NCBI GenBank assembly: GCA_033220425.1
Contig: CM065653.1
Span: forward strand, 4,216,001-4,280,000
Direction of reading: 5' to 3'
Origin: Lepraria neglecta
Lineage: Eukaryota > Ascomycota > Lecanoromycetes > Lecanorales > Stereocaulaceae
DNA: 64,000 bases
This document shows positions 1-10,295 of this stretch, piece by piece. Both the position numbers and the translations under genes were made by a program. Under the pieces are notes generated by a model that saw only the letters and a program-made list of their open reading frames with translations, searched no databases and was not told where the DNA came from. Every line of letters begins with the position of its first letter. The stretch's first letter is position 1.

Positions 1-1225
1 CGGCAATGATCATCATTTGGGCATCGAAATTCTTCCCTGCTTCTGCACAGTTCACTATGTTTGCAGCCGCAGTCATAGAATCGCGAAGTGATTCGAGTTC
101 TGGGAACCGCATGAGGACGAAGTGCACGAATGCCGGGCCATGGCTGTCCGGGAAATACGACCGACAACCGCGAAGCCACTCAGAAGGGCTTCCTTCCCCG
201 TCAAATAATCCTTGGTATATGCGAGCCGCGCTGCCAATGGCATTTCCTAATGCTTGGCCTCGGTCCATCAACCGCTCAAAGCTTTTACAGAAAGTGTATT
301 CCAAGGCTTTGTCCCAAGGGACTCGTCCACTCAGCACTGTATCCCGTGGAAAGCCGTCCTCCCTCCGTATCACTTGCGATGCGTCACTCAAGCGATATGT
401 CTGGCCCACGCATTGTAGGCTGTCGTTGGCCACGTCCTTCTCATATATGACAAGCAGTTGCGGTTCCCCTTCAGGGCCACGATTCCGGAAGAGCGTGTCG
501 TTCTCTTTCCCTCCTCTTATTTCAACATCAAGACCCAGAAGCCAATCAGCAACGGCAGCAATGAATCCTGCATCCGCTCCTCCAACGACCGTCATCTGGG
601 ATAGAACATTCTTTGAGAGCTTCGCAAGCCCTAACAACGTCTCGGCGATTTCCCTTTGATGGGCTGCACCTCGATAGCCTGTCCAAGGACCAGGGCGACC
701 TTGCCAACTATTAAGTCGCCAATCGCCAACCAGTCTCATGAACGTCTCAGCACGTATACCAAAGGTGGAATTTGTGACGAGTCCGGCGCAAGAGTTGACG
801 AGATTGCGCCACTGCACAAGTGATGGCGTTGTCTCGAATGGCTGTGATACCTTGGTCATCTCCATTAGGACCTCAGCCGCGTAATCTGATGTATAACATT
901 CCGCGATACAAGCACACAGCGCCGCACAAGTTGCCCCTTGGTCGGTTGCTGTCAGGATCGACGCAACATGCCTGACGCCGAACCCAAACCAGAGCGCGTT
1001 CCGGTATCCAGCAAGCCCTCGACAACGTTGCAGAGCTTCATCGAATCGTTTGCGACCATCAGGTCTCCAGAGGAATCTTCCGCATACAGTCTGTCCGATG
1101 ACGATCGTGAAAGGGTCGATCCCAGCTGCTGATATACGTTGTAGGAGTTGAACCGATAGATTGCCGCCACCAGAGACCAAAGCTGCCCAGTCCACTGAGC
1201 CTTGCTGTGCAAAACTCACGGCCAT
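1..1225 (-). CDS. Uncharacterised conserved fungal protein (C-terminal part off the left edge)
   Basis: An uninterrupted reading frame runs from the ATG at 1225 to the left edge (about 408 codons) with no intron needed. It starts MAVSFAQQGSVDW and contains GGADAGFIAAVADWLL and the Trp/Gly-rich stretch SWQGRPGPWTGY. I recognise this architecture from filamentous-fungal hypothetical proteins of about 1000 residues, but I know of no assigned function. The hydrophobic stretches are short and interrupted, so it is probably soluble. The gene is incomplete here. The sense of translation is settled by the long open frame; the opposite strand only carries mirror frames. I infer that it is intact because no stop occurs in more than 1.2 kb. 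Confidence 0.75.
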   Translation of the reverse strand, partial: MAVSFAQQGSVDWAALVSGGGNLSVQLLQRISAAGIDPFTIVIGQTVCGRFLWRPDGRKRFDEALQRCRGLAGYRNALWFGFGVRHVASILTATDQGATCAALCACIAECYTSDYAAEVLMEMTKVSQPFETTPSLVQWRNLVNSCAGLVTNSTFGIRAETFMRLVGDWRLNSWQGRPGPWTGYRGAAHQREIAETLLGLAKLSKNVLSQMTVVGGADAGFIAAVADWLLGLDVEIRGGKENDTLFRNRGPEGEPQLLVIYEKDVANDSLQCVGQTYRLSDASQVIRREDGFPRDTVLSGRVPWDKALEYTFCKSFERLMDRGQALGNAIGSAARIYQGLFDGEGSPSEWLRGCRSYFPDSHGPAFVHFVLMRFPELESLRDSMTAAANIVNCAEAGKNFDAQMMIIA

Positions 1226-2387
1226 TTGAAAGACTGATAGTCGGCAAGCTAAATTTGAGCAGGAGGATAGTGTGAAGAGAATAGCATCGGCGTCTGCTTC
1301 AAAAGCAAAATGTTCTTGACAGCTTCTGCCTTGCTGACTGCCTGCCTTCCAGTAGACGTAAAGGACAGGCGGACATGGCGCACAATCTGTGAATAATGAA
1401 ACATTACTGCCTCATCCACATAAAGAAGAGAACAGTCAACAGCGTGTCAGATGGATCCTTTCAGGACCAGTCGACTCCCACCTCGATTATATGCGAATGT
1501 GCAGCGCTAGGCAGGGATAAATGTTGATAGGTCAGTAACGAGATTCCAAAAATATGCCTGCATGTTTCCGTCTCAGCCACAATATCTTTGTTCCCAAAGC
1601 TCCAATACATTTGACGTTTCAAAACAACCCGTAATCCTTCGATTAGATTTTCTCTCTTCGATTGACGAGAATACTTCGCTGCAAGAAGATATACTGTTGT
1701 CACGTTAAAACAGATGCAACCTCATGCGGCTTGGCATGGTAAAAACTAATGCATGTCGCAGCAGCCCCCAACCGAGCACACCTCCAGGCGCCCCGGGCCG
1801 CGACCATAAGAGCTGGAGTTGCCACTATTCACATCCTGGACATAAAAGTATGCTACGAACTCGTCATTGCGAGGCTTAGCGATATGTCAGCTCTGCAAGT
1901 ATGCTTTCAGACTCAGCAGGCTTCAACCAGGATTGGGTCACTCCTGTGGCAAAATCCAGGATTTGGGATTGGCTGCGGAGACTCTTCCATTTATGGCCAC
2001 ATGGGCCGTTGGTTGTTGCGGCACTCACTGCCTTGTGGCCCAGCTGCTAGGCATTATTAGATAAAGAAAGAGTGCGTGTATTAAAGAGTGAGTAAGCTGT
2101 AGAATTATGCTTTGTGTAGCTGTAGTCATACAGACAGTACAAGTAGATGCATGCTCCGTGGCGACCTGAGCCCAAGCCTGAGCTATCCGCTCCTTGTCTA
2201 CGTTCATTCCATCTGGACTCCAAACAGCCGTGATATATGCCCAATCTCCCAGTCATAATTTCGTAGAACAGATGTCGATTCTTAGCCCATTGTATAAAGG
2301 TCACCCGTACCCAACCCCTCCACATGAGTCCAACCCTGCTTGGCAAGAAAGCGCCTCTTCCTCTCCCCTCCAACCCTGACACCCTGA
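1226..2387. other. Intergenic, nothing convincing
   Basis: This stretch lies between the divergent start of the leftmost gene and the 3' end of the next minus-strand gene. Only short frames without recognisable domains occur. The first few hundred bases above 1225 should hold the promoter of the leftmost gene, but I see no clear motif. Confidence 0.5.
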
Positions 2388-3474
2388 TCATATGAACTTA
2401 TGCGTCGACCGACTCGGCCTCAACCCAGCAAAAGCATCACCATCCAGCTCATGACTCTCAACATCATCCCCTTGTACCTCCTGCAACGGTCTTGGATCTC
2501 TAGGAAGCGGTTTCGCGTGCACGCCTGCGTTTAACGGTTCCCGTGGCCCAAATCCAGTCGTCGAAACGTATGTTATAGGCGACGTATATGTAGGACTCGG
2601 TTGGGATGGAAGAGACTGGCCTTGGGCGTACGCAGAATTAGGTGGAGGTGGGTTCGGGCCTTGTGTTGGCGGATAAGAGTTATCGTGTGGAGGTGGAGAC
2701 GGAGAAGGACCCTGTGAGGGCGGGTAGGAGATGTAGGCCAACGTTGACCCTGTGGATTTCTCTGAAGCTCTCCGTATCAGCTCTGCTTCTCTCAACGTGT
2801 GCTCTGCTCTTCTTAGTTGTCGATGTTGATGGTGTATGAGCCATAGTGCAGCCAGGAGGAGGATGCATAGTGGTAGCCCAACGCCTAACCCTACAGCTAA
2901 GGCCCTCTTGTCCAAGTTTGATCTCAGGTGAGGAGGGTTGGTGGAGTTGGAGGCGGGCGTGCTAGAGGGCAGGGCGGATCTCTGGTCATCACGGAGAGTG
3001 ATGAACCATGGGTTCTTATCTACGAATTGTCCACCATGTAGTCCGCATCCGAAGGTATTGGGACTTTGGAAGAGGACATTCGTCGAGTCGTTCAGATGGC
3101 TTGTGTCAAGTCAGTCACGCTATTCATGAGGTTAAAGCCGAACACAATTGCGGGACGTTTGCACTCACCAGTAAGGCATTCTTGAGCACAAGAAGGCGAT
3201 TTGAATGTCTTGTCTGTACACGGCCCTCGGTACATTTGCCCCTTCATTAAACATAAACCATTGTTGACGCAATAGCTGCTAGGGTCGTCCCTGCAGCATG
3301 CAGAGGCGTCAGCAGCAGTATTTGATGCTGACGAGTTGCATTGAATATGCTTGTTTGCGATTGTTGTCTCGTCGGAGAAGTAACATGGCCGAGTATAGTC
3401 CTAGCTATGAGGAGACAAAGTAGGAATAGATGCGATCGTGCTACAGGAAGGAACGACGGCGACGTAGTTGACAT
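2388..3474 (-). CDS. Cys-rich single-pass membrane protein (Mid2-like architecture)
   Basis: The product looks like a fungal surface protein: an N-terminal hydrophobic leader, a Cys-rich ectodomain, one membrane helix and a Pro/Ser-rich cytoplasmic tail. The ectodomain frame (about 3400-3172) reads PCYF, then QCNSS, then CCRDDPSSYCVNNGLC and CTDKTF, a pattern I know from fungal single-TM proteins. A later exon (about 3093-2388) gives NVLFQSPNTFGCGLHGG, a hydrophobic helix with a following basic HHQHRQLRR stop-transfer, and a tail of PPSQGPSPSP-like repeats. The intron between these exons is about 3170-3094. The leader ATG (3474) is in a different phase from PCYF. A 44-nt intron would restore phase but would remove the hydrophobic leader, so the 5' end is unresolved. 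Sensor or adhesin roles are possible but unproven. Confidence 0.6.
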
Positions 3475-4210
3475 TGTCTTGGTGAAGAGCCGCTTTCTCA
3501 GACATGAGCAGGGTGAGACATTTTGAAGGTCCAACGGCCAGACTCCATGCTAGAGGAGGGAGTCGAAGATCGCGCAAACGGAGGAGCAGTGGGCACATCA
3601 TGAAATAGATCTCCATCTCGCAAGCTTGGCCGATGCAACGATACCTGCAAAAGCCACAATGAGTTGCGTTGGCTATCCCTTTCGAGCCAACATCAGAGTG
3701 ACCGAACTATGGCCGCCCAATGGGTTGTGCTTTCCGCTGTTCTTGGCGCTGGTAGACTCCGCTGTGCCTCAACCAAGCTCCTGGGCTTTCACCACTGCGA
3801 CGTTCTGAGTTTGACGAAAAGTCCGCTGATCTGTTTGAAGGGGAATGTGTTCGTGTAGGGGAAAGCGTCTTTGGGGCCACCAGGAGGAAGATCTATACTT
3901 AGGCTAGCCTGATACAGGGGCAAAGTGCGATATTAGATCACGCTAAGGCTTTGACTATGAGCAGCTCGAGGAGGTAAACTTCCGAGATATCCACGTCTTT
4001 GACAGCGACTGGGGATAAGATATTCGAACACTAATGAGTCATTCGCAAGCGGAAGGAAATCGCGACGGCGAGCTGGCGATCAATGGCGAATCATCCTTGA
4101 ATAGAAATCCGGACGCTTCGTTGGTACGCGATCAATGGGTCCAGAACTGTACCACTGGCTTGAATTATGGAACAAATATTTTCTAATTCACCCTTTCAGT
4201 CAAGCGTCAG
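3475..4210. other. Intergenic, nothing convincing
   Basis: No frame with recognisable domains is seen between the membrane-protein gene and the decayed DUF7587-like gene. It may hold the 5' flanks of both. Confidence 0.4.
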
Positions 4211-5149
4211 GTGTCACGAAAATATTCTCGGAAACCACTACCAAGGTATGTGTATCGAGCCGCCAGTGATCATTCATTTGGAGTCAATGACCGGACAAAC
4301 ATAATCGCTAGACGTTTTAAGGACTGTAGTATACACAGTATCCCAGGCTTAGACGACGTCGGAAGGCCTGGAAGCGAGGTTGAAAGTTCTCGCAAAGAAT
4401 TTGAGGCCGAGATTTTGTCACATTGTAACAAATGCAACAGGCGACCCACAAGCTGGATATCCACATCCTCCTCCTTATTAAGGGTGATGAAGACATTGTT
4501 TAGTGAATACGGTGAAACGGGGCACCTGTTCGTCGTTAATTCAGCTAGCTGATCCAATACATTCTGTGTTCAGCTCATCCGAGATTCTTCGCCTAGGCTA
4601 TCAATGCTCAACTACATGGAATGTAATCATCCGACGAGTTCTTGGTATGGGGGTAAGGTCGAGAAGCACGCCATAGTTGACTGTGTCAGAGTGCAAGATC
4701 TTCGAACTGGCACCCTGGATGTTATTGCTCCTGATCTCCGTATTCTAGGACCTTGCTACATCAAGACAAGATGGAGGTTGATTAAGAAGTTTCCAGACCA
4801 ACGTCCGCTGTCAAACGAGCTGCTCAGTGCCGCCGTCCGACTTGCGTATAAATTCGCCATAGTAGGTAGAGAGCACATCGCCCAGGCGTTCCTCGGCTGA
4901 GAGTTCTGCATCAAGTGGTGCTGTGGTGATGACCACCGCCTCGAAGTTGAATATGACAGACAACGGGATAGAAACTTGCTAGAGACCTTCAAGAATCTGG
5001 TTCGGGCAGTGAAGCAGTTCAGCGAAGTCCAGGACGAAGTCACTGCTTGGATGGAGAAGAAGCTTGATGAATGTAAGGATGTTTTGCTCGAAAATTTCAG
5101 GAATATGAGGGTTGAGAAAGCTTCTGGGAGTTTGAAGCGAGAGATCTGA
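4211..5149 (+). pseudogene. Decayed DUF7587-like gene
   Basis: One frame carries LPRYVYRAASDHSFG, then HCNKCNRRPTSWISTSSSLL and GHLFVVNSAS, which resembles the fungal DUF7587 domain (start LPRYLFR, core SWISTS). The same frame resumes downstream with a segment around SSWYGGKVEKHAIVDCV and later a charged helical tail (FCIKWCCGDDHRLEVEYD to KREI). In-frame stops occur at 4550-4552 and 4898-4900. Around 4570-4650 the conserved text (LRLGYQCSTTW, then SDEFLVWG) sits in shifting frames, so this is a broken host gene rather than a spliced one. The second stop sits where a Trp codon would fit (TGG to TGA). Function of the family is unknown. Confidence 0.5.
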
Positions 5150-6056
5150 TGTTAAGCTCTCTACCTTTTGAGGCGGTAAGTAATCTACAGTTTGAAACCA
5201 GCCAGCTTCGGTCAGGATAGAGGAACGTCCGATGCAGTAAAGTACCACGAAATTACCTATCAGAGATACACCAAATGACACACAGAGCCATGGTAGCCCA
5301 TGTACGGGAGACCCTGGCAACTATAGGTGACTTTTCTGCTTTGAGAGGGGCTGTTTTGTTTAGAGAAGAGACATGCGTTTTTCGTAGAAAGTGCAACGCT
5401 TTGCTCTCCACCAATTGTCGGCGATGGGTCGGATTACGGCCGAGACAAGCTGCGTTTGTTCCCATAGATCTGCGACTCTCTGTTGCTTTTTTGACAATTT
5501 ATCGAAGCCGCAGGAGTGCTTTTGGCATAGAATACCTGATGTATAGAAGCTTAAGGGTAGACCAAGCCTTGGGCATGGCGGTTTTCTCTTTGATTCCTGT
5601 GAGTCAATTGGCGTATTCAACCCTTCGCTAGTATTGTTTGTTCGTCATTAGATTCCAGTCGCCACTAGCATTCCCTACGCTTCTAGGTCTCGCGCTTCCT
5701 TCCATTACTACCATCCATCTTCAGGTTCTCCCGTAGCTGGACTCGATCTCCCGTTAAGATCAAGCAGAGTTATTCCTTGTACTCACATTGCCGTGCTGCA
5801 CTGACAGTCAACAAACGAGAGCCAACGGAGCTGGCTACCGCGGCGTCACCAACACAAGGTAAGACCAGGTCCTGTGCAAATTCGAATGCTAATCAAGGCC
5901 AGCAACATGTCACACTTCATGGAATTGGCAGTCGAAGTACGCTTGATGATCTAAAACTATTGCTTGGTTATTGAGAAGGTGTTTCCATATCACAAGGCAC
6001 AGAAGAAGTGAGGCACGACGGAGAAGGCTGATCTTCTGGAGGACCCCAAGCCAAAC
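5150..6056. other. Intergenic, nothing convincing
   Basis: Only short frames on both strands, no domains recognised. The last few hundred bases should include the promoter of the gene at 6057. Confidence 0.4.
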
Positions 6057-6983
6057 ATGTACCATGCTAGTTTACATGGTCACGACAAAGCAGTGCTACC
6101 TCTTCCAAAGGGCTATGCAACTCCCAACATGTCGCTATTAGCTGTCAACAAAACTATCCTCACAGAAACTAGGCCAATGGCCTACCAGCAGAACACTTTC
6201 GTCCTTCCCAACGCCTTTTACGTGGCCAAATTCTTCATGAAGGCTCTTCCATCTCCAGCAGAGAAACTTTGGCTGAAATCCGTTGAGCTTGAGTTGTGCG
6301 ATGAAGACATGTCTGTCTCGACGAAGAACCAATTCGCCAACAACATGATGCTTGACCAGCCACAAGCACTGTTCTGTTCTTATCGACATAACGAGGACTA
6401 TGTCAGATCCTCCGTATCAGACCGGACCAATGTGCAGCATAACAATTGGAAAAACCATCTTGGCCACGTCATCTGGCCCACCAAGTTGTACCCGCTTCTG
6501 GAATCTACCAATCTTGATCAGATCACAGTCCACATAAACAACAGTCTCTGTCCAATGGGCTGCTGCTGTATGCAACAAATGGCCATTGCATGCTTCCGCA
6601 AAGGGTTCGCCAATGGCATGTTCAAGCAGTTCAATCTGTGTGGATTGGACACCATACATGAGCTCTTACCTAACAGGGATGGAGCCGACGAAGATGATGG
6701 TCATGCATGGTATCATCACATCTATGAACGATTAACCAATGACGGGGATGTTATCGCGGCTGTCAGATATATTCAATACTGGAGTGAGCTCAGACAAGGT
6801 ACAATTGGACTCCGTCGGCCTGATGGTCTTGCTCAGTTCGAGAGGGTGTGCGCTTGGAGAACGATGCAGCAGGTATATGGAGCTAAGAAGGTTCAGATAG
6901 AGGCTGGTGAGGGTGTCATTGGCCAAGAAATAGCGACGATGAGACGGATGTACCACCACGAAATGGAGAACGACGAGCGATGA
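6057..6983 (+). CDS. 2EXR/DUF7730-like uncharacterised protein
   Basis: A single-exon frame of 308 codons. Near the N-terminus LLAVNKTILTETRPMAYQQN followed by TFVLPN is the hallmark of fungal 2EXR/DUF7730-type proteins (the usual form is LLxVCRQIYxE followed by a YxxNTF motif). The usual preceding F-box-like LPxEIR segment is absent or very divergent before the chosen ATG, so the protein may be slightly N-truncated or the true start may lie upstream. The remainder is mixed alpha/beta with a basic, Met-rich C-terminus (MRRMYHHEM). These genes form large, quickly changing families in filamentous fungi with unknown function. I see no broken codons. Confidence 0.6.
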   Translation: MYHASLHGHDKAVLPLPKGYATPNMSLLAVNKTILTETRPMAYQQNTFVLPNAFYVAKFFMKALPSPAEKLWLKSVELELCDEDMSVSTKNQFANNMMLDQPQALFCSYRHNEDYVRSSVSDRTNVQHNNWKNHLGHVIWPTKLYPLLESTNLDQITVHINNSLCPMGCCCMQQMAIACFRKGFANGMFKQFNLCGLDTIHELLPNRDGADEDDGHAWYHHIYERLTNDGDVIAAVRYIQYWSELRQGTIGLRRPDGLAQFERVCAWRTMQQVYGAKKVQIEAGEGVIGQEIATMRRMYHHEMENDER

Positions 6984-7831
6984 GTTCGCAAAAGTTTCAA
7001 CAGTTCCAAAAGTTTTGGTTGCAGTCATGGCTATCTTGTGGTACCTCATGCAGCCTCTTAGCTTCTAACCTGGTTAAAAGTTCATGATCATGCTCTATGT
7101 GGAATAGGAATAATACAAACAACGCTTGATTGATTGCAGAAGTCTCCGCATCAAATACTGATGGTGTGAATTGACTCATGACAGGCCCCCTTTGCAGTTG
7201 CCTTCATATCCAAAATTGCGTTTCTCAAACCATACAGCCTCTGTATCGCCACATGTCTCGCCCAAGTACCTGAATCAGAAGCACGTACAGGTGGCTGATG
7301 GAGCTCTAATATATCCTTCTTGCGCTCCCACAGAGTATACTTCTATCCAAAATTCTGGCCCCATGCCCGACTTGCCATATGATCAGTACAATAAGGGCAC
7401 AAGTCTGACAGAAAAGGGACATGGTACCCCCTAGGATAGCATGATATTAACCCCAGGCCTTTCCCAAATGGCCAAGTTGTTGACGCTTCAGTTTGCCAAA
7501 AGGACTGCATGGCGTGGTATTGTCCCGTGATCTCCTCCGCAGCACACAATGCCCACCCACCCATCAGCAGACCAATTCCATCGCGAGAACTATTCTCCAA
7601 CGATGTTACACGTACACGCTCTCCAGGCTTTTCAAAAATAGTTTTATCTCAGCTGAACGTCCTGCCTGGAAAGCAAAGTGTGGCTTGCACAGCCACGCGC
7701 TTCTTCTCGGCAGCCGTCAATAAAGGTCTCTCCATTCTTTACAAACATCTCTCTCCCCGTCTTGACCTCGCAACGACCCAAGTGATCCCTGCAAAGAATC
7801 ATTTTGAGCCTGCTGCATATATGGTCGCGCC
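6984..7831. other. Intergenic, nothing convincing
   Basis: Low coding potential on both strands. It should contain the 3' end of the 2EXR-like gene and the promoter of the WW-domain gene; no specific site was recognised. Confidence 0.4.
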
Positions 7832-9761
7832 ATGACACGCACATCCACACCCTCAAACCAAGAGGGACCTACCACAGGGCCCCCTCCCCTGCCTGAAGGC
7901 TGGTCAGTCATGCTTACACCTCCCCTACTACCAATTCCTAAAATCTTGCTAGGCTCGCGCAATGGGAAGGCCAGTCACGAAAATACTACTACGTCCAGCG
8001 AGCAACGGGCCATTCGCAATGGGACATCCCCACGCAACCAGCGCTCTCAGTACCCACGCCCGATCCCACACCACAACAATTCACAGACCCTTTCACAAAG
8101 CCTGATGGCGATGCGACAGTTGCAAGAAATGCAGATGGTAGCGAGCAAACTGAACAAGACAGGAGTCTGCTGGGGGTATGTGGCTTGATTCGCAGGGCCA
8201 AAAGGCAATGCTGACGTGGACTGGGCGCAGAATCTGGCAATGAATGCCCTTACAGGCGGTAAAAAGCCGCAGAACCAGTCAGGCCTGGGTGGTCTCGCGA
8301 GCTCGTTCTTGGGTGGTTCAGGCAGTCATGGTGGAGGCAGTAGCAGTGGTGGTGGAAGTCTTAGTCATATGGCAGGCCAAATTGTTGGTAGCCTTTTCTC
8401 AGATGGCAAACCAAACAACCAACAACAACAGCAGCAGCAGCAGCAGTCAAGTCATCAATCCGGTGGATATGGAGGATCATCAAGTGGAGGACAGGGAGGA
8501 GGAGGAGGAGGAGGAGGAGGAGGGGGAGGAGGTTTGATGGGCTTCCTGGGAGGCCAGCATGGCTCTGTAAGTACAGTGGACCTTCAACGGCGCACCAGCA
8601 TACTGATGAACGCTACAGAATCAGAACAGCAACTTCGGCTACTCTTCTACCGGTCAAGGGTCGAGTGGTGGCTACTCAGGACAAGCTCCTCCTGCGTCCT
8701 ACCAACCACCAGGGCAGCACGGTTCAAGTCAATACGGGTCTTCAGGCGCACAACCCGGGAATGCTCAGCACCAAGCACATAATGCGAGCCAATTCGGAAC
8801 TTCGAGTGAACAACACGGGGGTGCGCCACAGCAACAGTTCCAAGGTGCAAGCACCAGCACCCTTCAAAGTTTTGGTGGTGGGGCTTCGCAGTATGGGCAG
8901 ACTCCAAGCTCTTCAGGAGCACCATCATACGGTCAGAGTACTTCGACGGCACCGAGTCCCTACGGTCAACAGAACCCGCCTTTCCCTGGTCCACATGGCG
9001 GGCATCCTGGGCAGCACAAGCCACCACAGGATAGCTACAGCCAGCAGCAAAACCAGCCACATCCAGGGGCACAAGATGGTCAATGGCACCCCCAACAAAG
9101 CAACCCCAGCGGCCAGCAGAATCCCTCCTATCCCAATCAACCACCAACCTCCTATGCCTCCTCCCACTCTTCCACGCCAGCCTACGGCCAACAAACCCCA
9201 GGCTCCTACCCCCCACCACCACCCCAATCTACACCCTATGGCCAACAACCTCCACCCCCAGCCTACAACCCCGGCTACCCGCAATCCCAAACCAGCTACC
9301 CGCCACCACCCCAAAACACGCCCGCCTACCCACCTCATTCCCAAGGCCAACAACCAAACTCCTACACGCCCTACCCCCCAGCCCCCGCTCCACCAATGTC
9401 CTCGCATCCAAGCCAACAGGGACCAGGCCCGGGCCAAGGCCTAGCCCCAGGACAATCACAGTATTCACCCCGCCCGAACTCCTCACAAGGCGGCTACCCA
9501 GGCCAATCCCAATACCCACCTCGCCCTACATCTGGGTCAGGATATCCAGGCCAAGCACCATACCTACCACAGCCCCCGCCCAAGGACAGTTATCCAGATC
9601 AGAAACCCGCATATGGGCAAACTTATGGACAAGGGCAGGGCCAGTCTCAGGGCCACCCGCAGGGACATCTGCCACATGATGGGTATTTGACTGGTGGGCA
9701 TACTTTTAGTCCGCCGCAACAGGGAGGCGCGCCCCCGCCCCCGCCACCTGCCTGGAGATAG
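7832..9761 (+). CDS. WW-domain protein with Gln/Gly/Pro-rich low-complexity tail
   Basis: Four exons fit in phase: 7832-7902, 7953-8137, 8196-8566 and 8619-9761 (about 589 aa). The first junction splits the first Trp codon of a WW domain that reads LPEGWLAQWEGQSRKYYYV, then TGHSQWDIP, at about residues 22-54; both signature Trp residues, the Tyr triplet and the closing Pro are present. WW domains bind Pro-rich ligands. A segment NADVDWAQNLAMNAL follows, then poly-Gln (codons at about 8419-8447), poly-Gly (about 8498-8532) and a long tail of YGQQ/YPPPP/SQY-type repeats ending in PPPPPPAWR. The composition suggests a disordered, possibly phase-separating adaptor. It is known from many ascomycetes only as a hypothetical WW protein. 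Repeat lengths probably vary between strains. Confidence 0.85.
8419..8535 (+). repeat. CAA/CAG and GGA microsatellites inside the WW-protein gene
   Basis: Two trinucleotide tracts lie in coding phase: a CAA/CAG run coding for nine Gln (about 8419-8447) and a GGA/GGG run coding for about twelve Gly (about 8498-8532). Both keep the frame, so slippage would only change tract length. Confidence 0.8.
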
Positions 9762-10295
9762 CTGGCGACTGTCCGGGGTTGGCATTGCGGATCATGGTGT
9801 TTGGTTTTGGTGGTTGCAATCTCACCCTTGGGCGAGGATGTTGGATAGTTTGATGGGCGTGAAGATACCACTTTTCGTTTCCCCAGACGGACATTCGATG
9901 TTGAAGTTGGTGATTATACTGCTTGCATAGCTCTAGCAAATTTGTCGTCGAATGTAGGATCCGCTATGGGCGTATTTACACAAGTTACAATGATTAAGGG
10001 TGTTTTGCAATGTGAAGCCTACTTGAAGGACTGCCAGAACATTGATATAATATACTGTTATTAATTCTGCTAGGCTCATAGATACATGAATGCTGAACGA
10101 ATGGATCTGAATAACTCTTCAATTTGCCGCCTCGCTTCTGCAACGCTCAGGCAGTATGTGGCTGAACGCAGATTATGCGTCAGAATGTGCAGAGGTCCGC
10201 ACTGTACATAATTACATATATGGAAGCATGAGCTTCCCGTACCATAGTCCTTGGGACATTTGCGCCCAATGTTTTCCTGAAAGGCAGATTGGGTA
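9762..10295. other. Convergent 3' intergenic region
   Basis: This lies between the ends of the WW gene (plus) and EDE1 (minus). It is fairly AT-rich and should hold both 3' UTRs and poly(A) sites. No gene seen. Confidence 0.5.

Noticed and set aside
6-659. 217-codon plus-strand open frame
   Set aside because: It is the mirror of the leftmost minus-strand gene, whose frame has recognisable conserved text; the plus frame has none.
1461-2060. Short frames on both strands
   Set aside because: No domain, no splice logic, and stops are frequent in every frame.
8647-9437. Long minus-strand frames opposite the WW gene
   Set aside because: They come from the reverse complement of low-complexity Pro/Gln/Gly codons and carry no domain.
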